A DNA stretch of 64,000 nt from Mallotus nudiflorus. Lineage: Eukaryota > Streptophyta > Magnoliopsida > Malpighiales > Euphorbiaceae. A program made the translations under genes and the position numbers. The DNA is taken from positions 1,178,001 to 1,242,000 of the forward strand of contig CANTUR010000286.1 of the NCBI GenBank assembly GCA_947683625.1, written 5' to 3'. Positions 49,541 to 59,541 of this stretch are shown here, piece after piece. The notes beneath the pieces are model-generated. The model ran no database searches, was not told where the DNA came from, and was given only the letters and a program-made list of their open reading frames with translations. How positions within the stretch are numbered: position 1 is the first letter of the stretch; each line of letters begins with the position of its first letter.

Positions 49541-50950
49541 TTATAGGAAAGCTTAAAAAGGAATTCCAAAAAAGTCAAGGATTTGTGCGACATGGCCATG
49601 ACATGGGCGTGTTGCAAGCCGTGTCTGCTTCTAGAATTGAAGGAACATTGAACACAGTTCACCACATAGTCATGCTATAGACTATGCATCATTTTGTCTG
49701 AAACAAAAAAGTTATGAAGATACAACATGGCTGAAGCACAACCATGTTGTAGGTCGTGCTACCATCTATAAATTTGGCTTAAAGACAAACATGACCATGC
49801 TGAGGCTGGGCGAGCAAGATGCATTTTCAACATAGGTAGAGACATGGCCATGTTTAGGCCATGTCAAATAGAAGAAGGTTTCCTAATTGAAGAAGACTTG
49901 GGAATTCAAGGGCAAAAAGATTTTCTATCAGGCTTTTCTTATAAAAAGGGGATATTATGGAGTTTTTTATTCATTCGAAGAAGACACGAAAAGCCACAAA
50001 ACAAGAGCTTAAGAAGCAAACAAGGGTTTGAAGATTAAAGCATGCTCAAATGAGTTTTATCTATTCTTCTTCTTTATTCTCTTGTTATTTATTTTATTAT
50101 TTGTAGTTTTTATTTGTGCCATAAGAACTATGTGTGGCTAATTTCTTTTCATTATTTAGGCTAGGAGTAGTTATTTTATGATGTGATTGAATATAAGTCT
50201 TTTATTAATTTGATTTTCAGTTAATTCTATGCATTGAGCTTAATGTCTTGTTATCGTTACAGGCCTGTTTGATTGCATGTTTATAGGTATATTAACCAAT
50301 GAGAGTTAGGGAAATTTACTAGTTTAAGATTTAGAGGACTTAGACCACTTAACCACAAGAGTAGGCAAGCTCTTCAGAGATAAAATAATTAGTAAGGAAC
50401 TTAATGAGTTTTGATTAACTTCTTAACCATGAAAGTATGTTAAACTTTAATTTTAACTTGCTTAATTGAGCTCAAGAGAGTTTTTAGGTATTTTAGAACA
50501 ATTACCCTAATTTAAGGTGTTTAATAATTAAAATGTTCATGATCTGATTAGAATAATGAAACTAAACTTAAGCTCTAGGTTTTTATCATTTGATTTTCTC
50601 TTAATTTTAATTGTTTAGATTTGCACTTTGATTTTTTTAATTACTTTATTTGATTTGCTAGCTCAAATGTAGGAAGATTAGTAATCAATATTCAATTCTC
50701 ATGGGAGTGATATTTTTTATACTACAATTCACAATCTGTGAGTTTGCTAGTTTTGAACACAACATTAATAACACAAATATTTTTTTGGCCTATATATGAG
50801 TTTTAACAAAGCATAGTTATAGACAAAACTCTGCCAAAACTTTGTATGAATTTCAAAAGAATTTCGTGTATATATACTGAAACGTCATCTCTTATTTCTA
50901 CTGTTCACATTAGGACCCCCACAACCATAGGCTCTAACTTTGTAGCCTTC
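49541..50950 (+). other. probable degraded LTR-type sequence
   Basis: The part at 49590-49870 has repeated CATGGCCATG palindromes and a perfect 9-bp hairpin (49841-49865). It is followed by a TATAAAAAGGGG box (49949-49960) and a region like the R/U5 part of plant gypsy LTRs, by general resemblance only. The 64-codon frame at 49844-50038 has no recognised domain. No element borders found. Confidence 0.35.
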
Positions 50951-50978
50951 AGCTAATATGTCTAGTACTAGAGATGTT

Positions 50979-52840
50979 TTTCTGAACAACCATAATTCAT
51001 TAGAAAACAAAGGGGATTACAACCAATGAAATAGTTACAAACTTTACTTTTAGAATAGAAGTAAATAATTTGACTATTAAGAAACATCCAAAGGATCAAA
51101 AGTAAAAAGGCCCTAAAGGCAAATATTATATTTAGCTGCATGGGGAAGGGTTGGATGCCATAGCATTAGTACGGCTAGGAGATGAAACAGAGGACTTAGC
51201 AAGGTGCTTTAAGTGGAATTTCCTAACTTTCCTAGGAGAACTTGATTTCCCTACAGCAATAAGGTATGGTGATGGCCCAAATAAAGCCTCTTTAGAAAGC
51301 ATAATAGACTTTAATTTTTCTACTAAAGAAAGAGAAGATATTGGACCAAACTTATTGGAGTCTACAGTGTTTGTATTGACCGAACACGAGCCTTCATTAG
51401 GTTTGATCATTTTTGCTTTTGAAGATGTGACCATATACTTATGGACTTCATTAGTGGATTGAGAGATGGGTTCCTTCCTTTTGGCAATTAGCGAGGCCAG
51501 TCCAGTAGGAGCCATATTACTAGAGGGCCCTAAGCTATTAGGAGTTCTTCCCAAGGTAAGTTGCTCCAAGCGATCATTGCTAACCTGTTCCAGTCGACTT
51601 GAAAGGACTAAAGTTCCATCAACATCCTTTACTTGCTGAGTACTCTTAACAGGTTGGTGTGATTCAGTAGGACTAGATGACACTAGGGATAAAGTAGGTG
51701 AGGTTTGGCTCGAGGCAGGAAGAGCAGGGACTTAGCTTAATGTGGGAGGCGTAAAGGGCGGAGAATGGCCGGAAGTAGAGATAGCCAGGTTTTGGGTTGG
51801 GGTTAGAGGATCAGGACCTTGTAAAAAAAGCTTTTGAATGATGGAAGATAAAACTGATGTGGACAGAACTTCTACAGGCTTAAACGAGGGATGGAGAACT
51901 ACTTTCCAAAGTGGTTCCACTTGCACCCATGGCCCATAGTCACTCTGGCTATAGACCTGCTTGGAGATTGCTTCTTCAGTGATGAAGTTAGGGCAGTTCT
52001 TAGTGCTATGGGTGAAAAAGCCATATAGTTGACAAATGTAAGGGAGTCTCTCATACTGGAAAACAATCCATTTGGATTTTCCACCATTTTTATTCCAGAA
52101 ACCCTTTGGCAATGGCTTCAGTAGATTAACTTGAATGCAAATCCGAATCAAAGGGTTGCATTGACAATCTGAGTACCTTTTATTGTCATTTATAATTAGA
52201 TCAAGGAAAAGAGCTCATACAATTTTAGTTGCATTCTCGAGAGTGATCTGATTGAGGGGTAGACCATGAACATGAATCCAGAAACATTCAGAGTTAAAAT
52301 CTAAATCTTCAAAAGATAAGGAAGGGTGCCATTCAACAATAACCAAGAGAGCACAATGAATAGACCAAGGCACTCCTTTCTTAAACCTTTCCAATTCATC
52401 AGCATTTCCAAAAACAAAACAAAACGTGTTTTTGGGACCTAGTTCTTGAACTTGGAGTTGAGAAACAAAGCTCTATGCTTAGGCTAAGATTCCAAGCAAC
52501 GCATTTGTTGTATAAGGTTTTGGACTTAGAACTTTACCTGTTAGCCTGTTGCACAACATCTCAAGAGGAGAAGCATCAATTGCTTGCAATTCCAAAACGC
52601 AAGCATCAGGGGCTATGGTATTTGGGCGAGGGGATGATTTTATAAGGTTTATAGAAGAGTTGAAGGAGGCCATTAATGGAAAAAGTGATGGTTGGGAGAG
52701 TTAATAAGGTAGAGTTTAGAGAAGGTGGAGAAGGGTATTCATGATCTGTTGAGAGAAATATCAGAGGATATCAAGACATATATATATATATATATATATA
52801 TAGATGGGATAGCGGTAATAACTATTAGTTGTTAGCGGTT
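50979..52840 (-). mobile_element. ORF1-only LINE (half-LINE)
   Basis: Bounded by an 18-bp direct repeat TCTAGTACTARAGATGTT at 50961-50978 and 52841-52858 (17/18 match), a length typical of LINE target duplications. Inside, on the minus strand, is one ORF1 (52673-51132), then about 150 bases of 3' sequence ending in a short A run. No endonuclease or reverse transcriptase is present. It is either a non-autonomous LINE or a LINE internally deleted before or after insertion. Confidence 0.8.
51132..52673 (-). pseudogene. half-LINE ORF1 (DUF4283, CCHC)
   Basis: One reading frame from Met 52673 to the stop at 51132, about 514 codons, broken by only about four stops and no frameshift. The N-terminus has CNRLTGKVLSPKPYTTNALL (the DUF4283 signature). 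The middle has RFKKGVPWSIHCALLVIVEW and FWIHVHGLPLNQIT. The zinc-binding part reads YERLPYICQLYGFFTHSTKNCP, where one Cys is Tyr or Leu. Then SQSDYGPWVQV, and a Ser/Thr/Pro-rich C-terminus to NPSPCS. This is better preserved than ORF1 of LINE-1 and LINE-2. The family binds RNA; a trans-mobilised role is inferred only. Confidence 0.85.
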
Positions 52841-53045
52841 TCTAGTACTAAAGATGTTGCTCGACCAACTTCATCACCACCGACTTATGTCTACAATGAT
52901 TTTCATTCCTTTATAACTCCTCTTTAAACACATCATTCTTAGTCTTTATATCCTCAACTTTCACTTTTTCATCCTGCTACTACTCGTCCGCTTTAGCTAA
53001 CAACCTTTGTAAAGTTGGAACCATTATTTACAAGGATTATATGTA

Positions 53046-53086
<41 letters not shown>
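52777..53086. repeat. (AT)n microsatellites
   Basis: (AT)n at about 52779-52802 inside the half-LINE 5' end and at about 53049-53086 in the CACTA region. Confidence 0.9.
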
Positions 53087-53090
<4 letters not shown>

Positions 53091-54595
53091 CTTTTTAAAT
53101 ACAGAGGGCATATTTTTGGTGGTCTATTTATAGGATTTAGTAGAACAAAATGTCGTACAATTAGAAAAATAAAGGAGTCAAGTCAAATGGAATTTGACAA
53201 GATATATGGGATAAGTGGCAAACTTACTAATAAATGGCCAAATGGCAACAAAAGTGCTAAAGTTAAAGTCAACTGTTTAAGCGACACTGTAAAAATAAAC
53301 TCCCAACAAATTTTTTTAAACTAAGGAGCTACAGTGCTTCAGGAGATTTTCAAAAAGATATATACACGGTAGGATAGGTTTTTTTTATTATTATTAATAA
53401 TTGATCATAAATGCTGAATGTAAGTTAATAACAAATTCGATACCAAATTCCATTTTAATTATTTTACTACAAAAGAGAATATTTTCTTTTAATTGGTTAC
53501 TATATAAAATCACATAGATGGTTGAGACTGCATCACATCCTACTCAAGATGGATGGATTTTAGCCACCTATAGTCAACATGGCGAGTCTCCATCTAGAGG
53601 CTATAGGTAACGAGAAGAAGCAGTGCGTATACAGCTTTGGAACACATGATTATTCTCTCTACTACTGCTCCAACAATATTGGCACCTCACCTCCTTCTAC
53701 TCTTGATCCATCTGAGGATCGTGTGCTTCAACTATTTCAGTACTAGCTATTTGAGAAGTAGAATCATGTGCTTCGGCGTGGCCAGGAGATTGAGTAGAAA
53801 CAGATGGAAGCCGAGCATGCACGAGTCTCGAGACAAATAAAGATTCTTCAGCATGAGCAGGAGGCTATGTCCAAGATGCAGCAAAAGTACAGGTCAATGA
53901 TGGCACCTATGCAAGCTAGACTTCCTATAAATGGATTATCATTTTTTCAGGCTTATACTAACCGATTAGACAGATGATAATCATCTTCCCCTTGATCCAC
54001 CTCCTTTGTGATATTTCTAACGATTTTGTATTTTTTATATTTTGTATTTTATTTTTTGGGATGTACAAATATATTTATATTATGTGTATTTCATTACTAA
54101 TTTATTGTTCTCAATTCAAAAAAGTTATTAATATATTATTCAGTTTAATATTCATTTTAATTTTAATTAATTAAATGTAATTTTTTATAATTTATAATGT
54201 AACATTTCTATATTAAAACCAATAAGCAAATTATAAATCAAAAAATTATTCTAATCTTTAGTGATGGATATAGCCATTGCAAAATTCGTCATCAGATAAA
54301 ACTAATCTTGTTTAACAACTTCTAAAAACAGATAACCACATCCGTTGCTATTTATTCGCTAATTACCCACTGCTGATAACAGTAATAAGGATCTAGAATT
54401 AGCGACAAAATTGATTTCGTCACTAACTAATATGTTGTTCTGTTGTTAAATTTAGCAACGATTATGCAATGTCATGGCCAATTCTCATAGTTTTTTTCCT
54501 TTTTTTTAGCTGTGGGATACAATCCGTCACTAATGATAAATAGCAACGGATTTTACTATTGCTAATTTTTGCATTTTCATCTTGTAATAGTGAGA
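52841..54595 (+). mobile_element. CACTA (En/Spm) transposon fragment with right terminus
   Basis: The right end reads ...CATCTTGTAATAGTG at 54581-54595, the inverse of CACTATTACAAGATG, a CACTA terminus. Subterminal words such as GTTGCTATT, TTAGCGACAAA, CGTCACTAA and AGCAACGGATT recur in both orientations from 54260 on. A Gln/Met/Glu-rich coding remnant lies at about 53600-53977. The left part continues past the half-LINE insertion to sequence before 50961. The left terminus was not found. Confidence 0.65.
53600..53977 (+). pseudogene. CACTA-associated ORF remnant
   Basis: A plus frame with few stops, ending at 53977, reads STLDPSEDRVLQLFQY and later QEIE, KQMEAEHARVSRQIKILQHE and QEAMSKMQQKYRSMMA. 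The coiled-coil-like, Gln/Met/Glu-rich character matches C-termini of plant En/Spm-type transposase-associated proteins. Assignment is by character and by the CACTA end nearby; no domain was proven. Confidence 0.45.
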
Positions 54596-54828
54596 GATTA
54601 AGGCCAATCTAAAATATAATTGAGAAAGATTAAAAATAAAAATTTTTGATGAAAAAATCTAGAAAAAGATAAAGAAAAAAGGACCACATTTTGTAAATTT
54701 ATTTAAATTCAATCTAAATATATGAACACAAGTCCAAACGGCATTGGCATAATGTTTCTTGGTTTCTCTGAACCAGTGAAACTTTTAGTTAGCTTTATCT
54801 TCCAATGACTACATTGATAAGATCCGGT

Positions 54829-55098
54829 CCAGGGACAAAACCGAGCCCACCTAAGCCTAAGATCAGTGAGGCCCCATCCACAAATGTCCAAGTCTAAGCC
54901 TCTTCTTGTAGCCCAACTACTACTCTATTCTCTACTATTAGCAAAGCCTTGCTAGGCATTTTATTAAATCAGCCCACTCTAACTTTAATCAAAGTTCCTG
55001 CTGAGGAAACTAGTGATCTCGTCCCTCCCTTTGAGGCTTCGGAAGGTGACCTAGTCAATCCGGAATCGCAGGGGGAAAAGAATGAATCCGTTGAATGA
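54829..55098 (+). pseudogene. unidentified coding-like fragment
   Basis: One plus frame of 89 codons with a single internal stop ends ...PESQGEKNESVE at TGA 55096-55098. It begins in a Pro/Lys-rich part (KPSPPKPKISEAPS) and ends in a strongly acidic part. GC content is above the surroundings. I do not recognise the protein. It could be the C-terminal part of a retroelement ORF1. It lies 40 bases before the solo LTR. Confidence 0.3.
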
Positions 55099-55138
55099 TC
55101 CCATTTTCGGTAGGCTACAGACTACTTATTTTTGTAAG

Positions 55139-58100
55139 TGTAATATCCCGTGTTTTTAAATATTTTTACACTGTATCGGGATATGCAGTGTTAATAAATT
55201 TTAAATGTATATATATGATATTTTTACGAGTTGATATATATTTAAAACCTATTTTAATTACTGTGTATTATTTATAGTGTTTTACATAAAATTTTCCCGG
55301 AACTTTCATTTTCGGGGAAATTTTCACGTAAATATTTTAATATTAATTATTTTAAATATATTTTTCGGATTTGCATGAACTCATGCGTATTTTTAAAATA
55401 CTAAATAAAGTTTATGTGTGTATATATTTATTTAATTAGGGTTTAATATATTATCCTAATATTTTATTATTTGTTTATTCCTTATTTATTCATTTATTGT
55501 TATTTAATTATTTTATTTAATATTAAATTATTAAAATTATTTTATTATTATTATTATTATTATTTAATATTATTTTCTTTTATCTTTTATCTTTTTTCTT
55601 TCTTTTTCTTTTTTCTTTTTCTTTTCTTTTTCTTTCTTCTTCTTCTTCTTCTTCCCTCCCGCGCGCCCGACCACCATCCTCCCTTCCCTCCCGCTGCAAC
55701 TCTAGTCACCTACCGTCGGTGTGCCTCCCGGCTTGCCACCGTCGTTCCCAGCCGTCCCCCGCCGCCAGCAGCTCCCTTCCCCAGCGTCGGCAGCCCCATT
55801 TTCCATTTTTGACCGAAAATTGTCCCTTCGCCGTTTCTCCCTCCTCCGGCCACCGTTTTCGACACCGCCGGTCTCTTTCTTCTCCTTGAGCTCCGGTGAG
55901 TGTGATTCTAGCCTTGGTTTGAGCTAAAATGGTCTAGAATTGCTTAGGTTTCGATTTTTCCAATTCAGTCACATTAGGGTTTTTGATTTTTTTTGAGCTT
56001 CGAATTGATTGATTCATGAAAACTCCCTTCACAAATGTTGATCCTAGTACCTCAATATACATGTATGAATTTTTTTGGAATTTTTGGAGATTTTTTGGAT
56101 TTTTGGGTATTTTTGAATATTTTAATATTATTTTCTAATTTTCGGAAATTAATTATTTAAATTATGAAATTGGGGTTTATGGTTAAATTAGGTGTTGAAA
56201 TGAATTATAGGAATTTATTTGGAATTTTTATGAATTTCTAAGTATTTATTTTGAATTATTTGAGTTTATGTAATTTTGGGAAAATTAGGTTAAATGTGTT
56301 TTTATTTGAAATTAATTGGATAATTGGGTTTAATTATTGATATTATTGATAAATATGTTGAGAAAATTAATTTTGGATAATTGTATGATTTTTGGTGAAT
56401 TTTTGAAGTAGTTTTAGTATATTTATATATATATAGGGGTATTTTGGTAATTTTACCCTAAATTGGCTAAAAATGTAATTTAATTGGTTTTAATAGTTAT
56501 TTAAGGTATAAAAATTATTTCTACAAATTATTTGGTATTTTTAACTAATTAAAACTATTTTTCGTGAATTATTTTCAATTAGATATATAATATACGATTT
56601 TTCTAATAAAATGAGTTTTTATCGGTTTTTATTGTGTTTTAAGGTTAATTATGTAATTTCTACTTATAAAAATGAATTTCTATGTCGTAAGGATATTTTT
56701 GGTATTTTCAGAATTTTTCTATGTTTGTGGACCCCGGTCGGTAAACTGTAGTTTGGAGTCCGACCGAGGGGTTGTGGGTTTGTGTTGAGCTTATTTTTCG
56801 AAGTGTGTTTCTTTGCAGGGTCGGCTCTACTCTTTTGAGTAGGGAGATGTCCGTTTTACAGGGGAGGTTCTGCCGGATTTTCGGTAGAATTCTCGTAAAA
56901 TGTGATGTCCAGTCGAACCCTAATTTTGTTTCCGTATTTAAATACTCTAGATTGAATTCTAGGATTTCTGTTAGGGTTATTCTGATGTCGATTATTTATT
57001 TCTTGTTTAGTTGCGCCGAGACCGAGGGCTAGTGGACTAGGCCCGTCGGACCCGTCTCGTGGAGCGCACTAGGTGAGTTACTATACTATATATATATGCT
57101 TAGGATGCATGATTTAGAAATATATATTCTATTTTGATTAAAATGCATAAATAATGTGATTTGTATTTAAGTATATTTTTGGTTTATTTTTGGTATATAA
57201 TAAATTATATACATGTTTTATTAATAAAATATATTTAAAATGTTTTTAAATATATTTTTAATTTAATTTATGATTTGATTGGATTTATTTGACATATATA
57301 TACTCGAAATATACCTGGTTTACTTTTGGTATATTTCTAGTATATATATGGTTTATGTTGTTATTTTATTGAAATTCATGCATCATTTATTTTTATGAAT
57401 GGATGTTTTATATTATTAATGATGAAGGATATCAGTAGAACGTGCTACCTAGTGGGCAGCACTAGGACCGAGTACGTACCGGTACGCCTATAGTATTTAG
57501 GCTATAATACTAACTTATTTGTGGATATTGATTTGATGTGATTATTGATATGTGTGAGATGTGGTTTGTGGGTGTGATTGCTGGAGCTCGGTTGACCAAG
57601 TGTTTCGGGGCCAATCACACTGGCAGTCAGACTGCTGGAGCTCGGTTGATTTAGTGTCTCGGGGCCAGTCTACTGTCCAAATGGATTAAGTGGATATATT
57701 TGGAATAAGTGAGCCTGTTTGGCTAGAGTGTTGTCTAACACTATTTCCGAGGTTGCGATATTCTAGGGTTCTATGTGATCCTTCATAAAAGATGATTTTC
57801 AGATAAAATATATAAAAATGATTTTATTGCATCTGTGTGTAATTGCCTGTATATATATATTAGATATATACTGTTGACTGTATGCATTATCATTTAGTGA
57901 GTATGTATATATTTTATAGTAATTCACTTAGTGAGGTCTGACTCCCCTCCGTTGACTATTTTTCAGGAGAGTCAACTTCTTCAGATCTCAGTAGCAGGTC
58001 GATACGCCAGATTTCTTCCGCCCCGGCTTCTTTGTGTAAATTATCTACTTGAGTCTTATTTATTTTATCTAGACACTGCAGTAGTTGTGAATTAAAGTAT

Positions 58101-58365
58101 TGGATTACATATATTTATTTTAAAAGAGATGTATTATATATAAACTGGATTTGTATTAAAAGATTATATATCTATGAGATGATATTTGATTTAAATCCAG
58201 TTGATGTGAATAATATTATGATATTATGATTTTTATTTCCGATGCATTTAATATTGTTATTGTTATTGCATGATTTATTTTATTTTTAGGCTTGCTACGG
58301 GTTCCGGATTCGAAAGAATTCTCGTTCCCTAGCGCCGGTTATAGCCTCTGTTTTGAATCGTGATA
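55139..58365 (+). repeat. solo LTR of a Tekay-related element, TSD GTAAG
   Basis: Starts TGTAATATCCCG and ends AATCGTGATA, where the terminal CA is now TA. Exact 5-bp target duplication GTAAG at 55134-55138 and 58366-58370. Length 3227 bp. It shares its architecture with the Tekay LTRs: a C-rich block near 55655-55890, the GAGATGTCCGTTTTACAG word, a 7-bp hairpin, the GTGAGGTCTGA word and a GC-rich end. No internal region or second LTR follows, so unequal recombination between two LTRs is the likely origin. Confidence 0.9.
57448..57466 (+). other. LTR hairpin with compensatory change
   Basis: CCTAGTG-GGCAG-CACTAGG. The same place in the Tekay 5' LTR is CCTGGTG-GGTTT-CACCAGG (27901-27919) and in the 3' LTR CCTGGTG-GGTTT-CACTAGG (45630-45648). 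Seven paired positions are kept in all three. Confidence 0.7.
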
Positions 58366-58386
58366 GTAAGAGCTTCAAGATCTTTC

Positions 58387-58860
58387 ATCTTAGTATGTAT
58401 TGACAAAAAAATTTAAAAAAAAAGTTCTCAAATTAAAAGTTGTGGGGGAAATTTTAAGCTTGTAAATGTGGATCCTACACACCTAGAGAGAGACTAATGG
58501 TCCCATGACATTAGAGCTTTGATGTGCAATGTAGTGTTTTAATTGACAAAAAATTTTTTTAAAAAAAGTTCTCATATTGAAAAGTTGTGGGGGAAATTTT
58601 ATGCTTATAAATGTGGATCCTATACACTTAGGGAGAGACTAATGGTCCCATGACATTAGGACTTTGATGTGCAATGTAGTGTTTTAATTGACAAAAAAAT
58701 TAACAAAAAAAAAGTTCTCCTATTCAAAAATTGTGGGAGAAATTTTGAACTTATAAATATGAATTCTACACACCTAGAGAGAGGATAATAGTCCTGTAAT
58801 ATTAGAGCTTTGATGTACAATGTAGTGTTTTAATTGACAAAAATATTTTTTCAAAAAAAA
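58387..58860. repeat. tandem repeat, about 3 copies of 145 bp
   Basis: Units begin near 58421, 58567 and 58711 with AAGTTCTC and contain GTTGTGGG..AAATTTT, GTGGATCCTA and GTGTTTTAATTGACAAAAA. A partial unit precedes them (58404) and the start of a fourth follows (58855). No coding capacity. Confidence 0.93.
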
Positions 58861-59541
58861 GTCCAAACGGTTGAGCGCATTTACACTTTCCAAGTGACAA
58901 CCATGCATCTCTTGAATGGTCAAAAACCACAGCTGAAATGAGTTGATAGATGACATCACCCATGACATCATCTCTAGTCAAGTTGATAGTCTAGTTGGTC
59001 CATTCTGTTTCCTTTGGTCCTTGGGGCTGCCATATGTATACATCTATATGGATAAATAGTGAATATATAATTTTACATCTAAACTGATTAATTTTTGATA
59101 GTTTTTAATTTTTAGCATTTTATATTTAATTTTTTTTTTAAATTTTCATTTTAATTTTCCATTCACAAGTATATTTTTAACCCATATAATATCAAAATAA
59201 ACAAATATTTAACCTTAAATAATTTTACACATATAATTAAAATAAAAAAATTAGCTTCAAAATAATTAAAAATGAATATAAAAAGTTAAAAATTTATTTA
59301 AAGTTATAATTTAAGATAGACTGAAAATAAAAATTTAAAGTTATAATTTAAAAATGGAAAATTTATGAATTATCAAAAATTAATCATCTAGAATTTGAGT
59401 GATGGTAACTGTCCATTCATTGCATATGATTTCATCATATGATGTGGCCTATATTTGTCTCTCAACGTTGATATTATTTAAAGCAATTAACCAAAAAAAG
59501 AAAAGGAAAGAAAGAAAGAAAGAAAGAAAAGAAAGCCAATA
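58861..59541 (+). promoter_or_regulatory. upstream region of the aldo-keto reductase gene
   Basis: AT-rich, with a (GAAA)n-type purine repeat at about 59497-59535 that ends just before the start codon, probably in the 5' leader. No unambiguous TATA box is assigned. The 145-bp tandem repeats lie 0.7 kb upstream. Confidence 0.4.
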
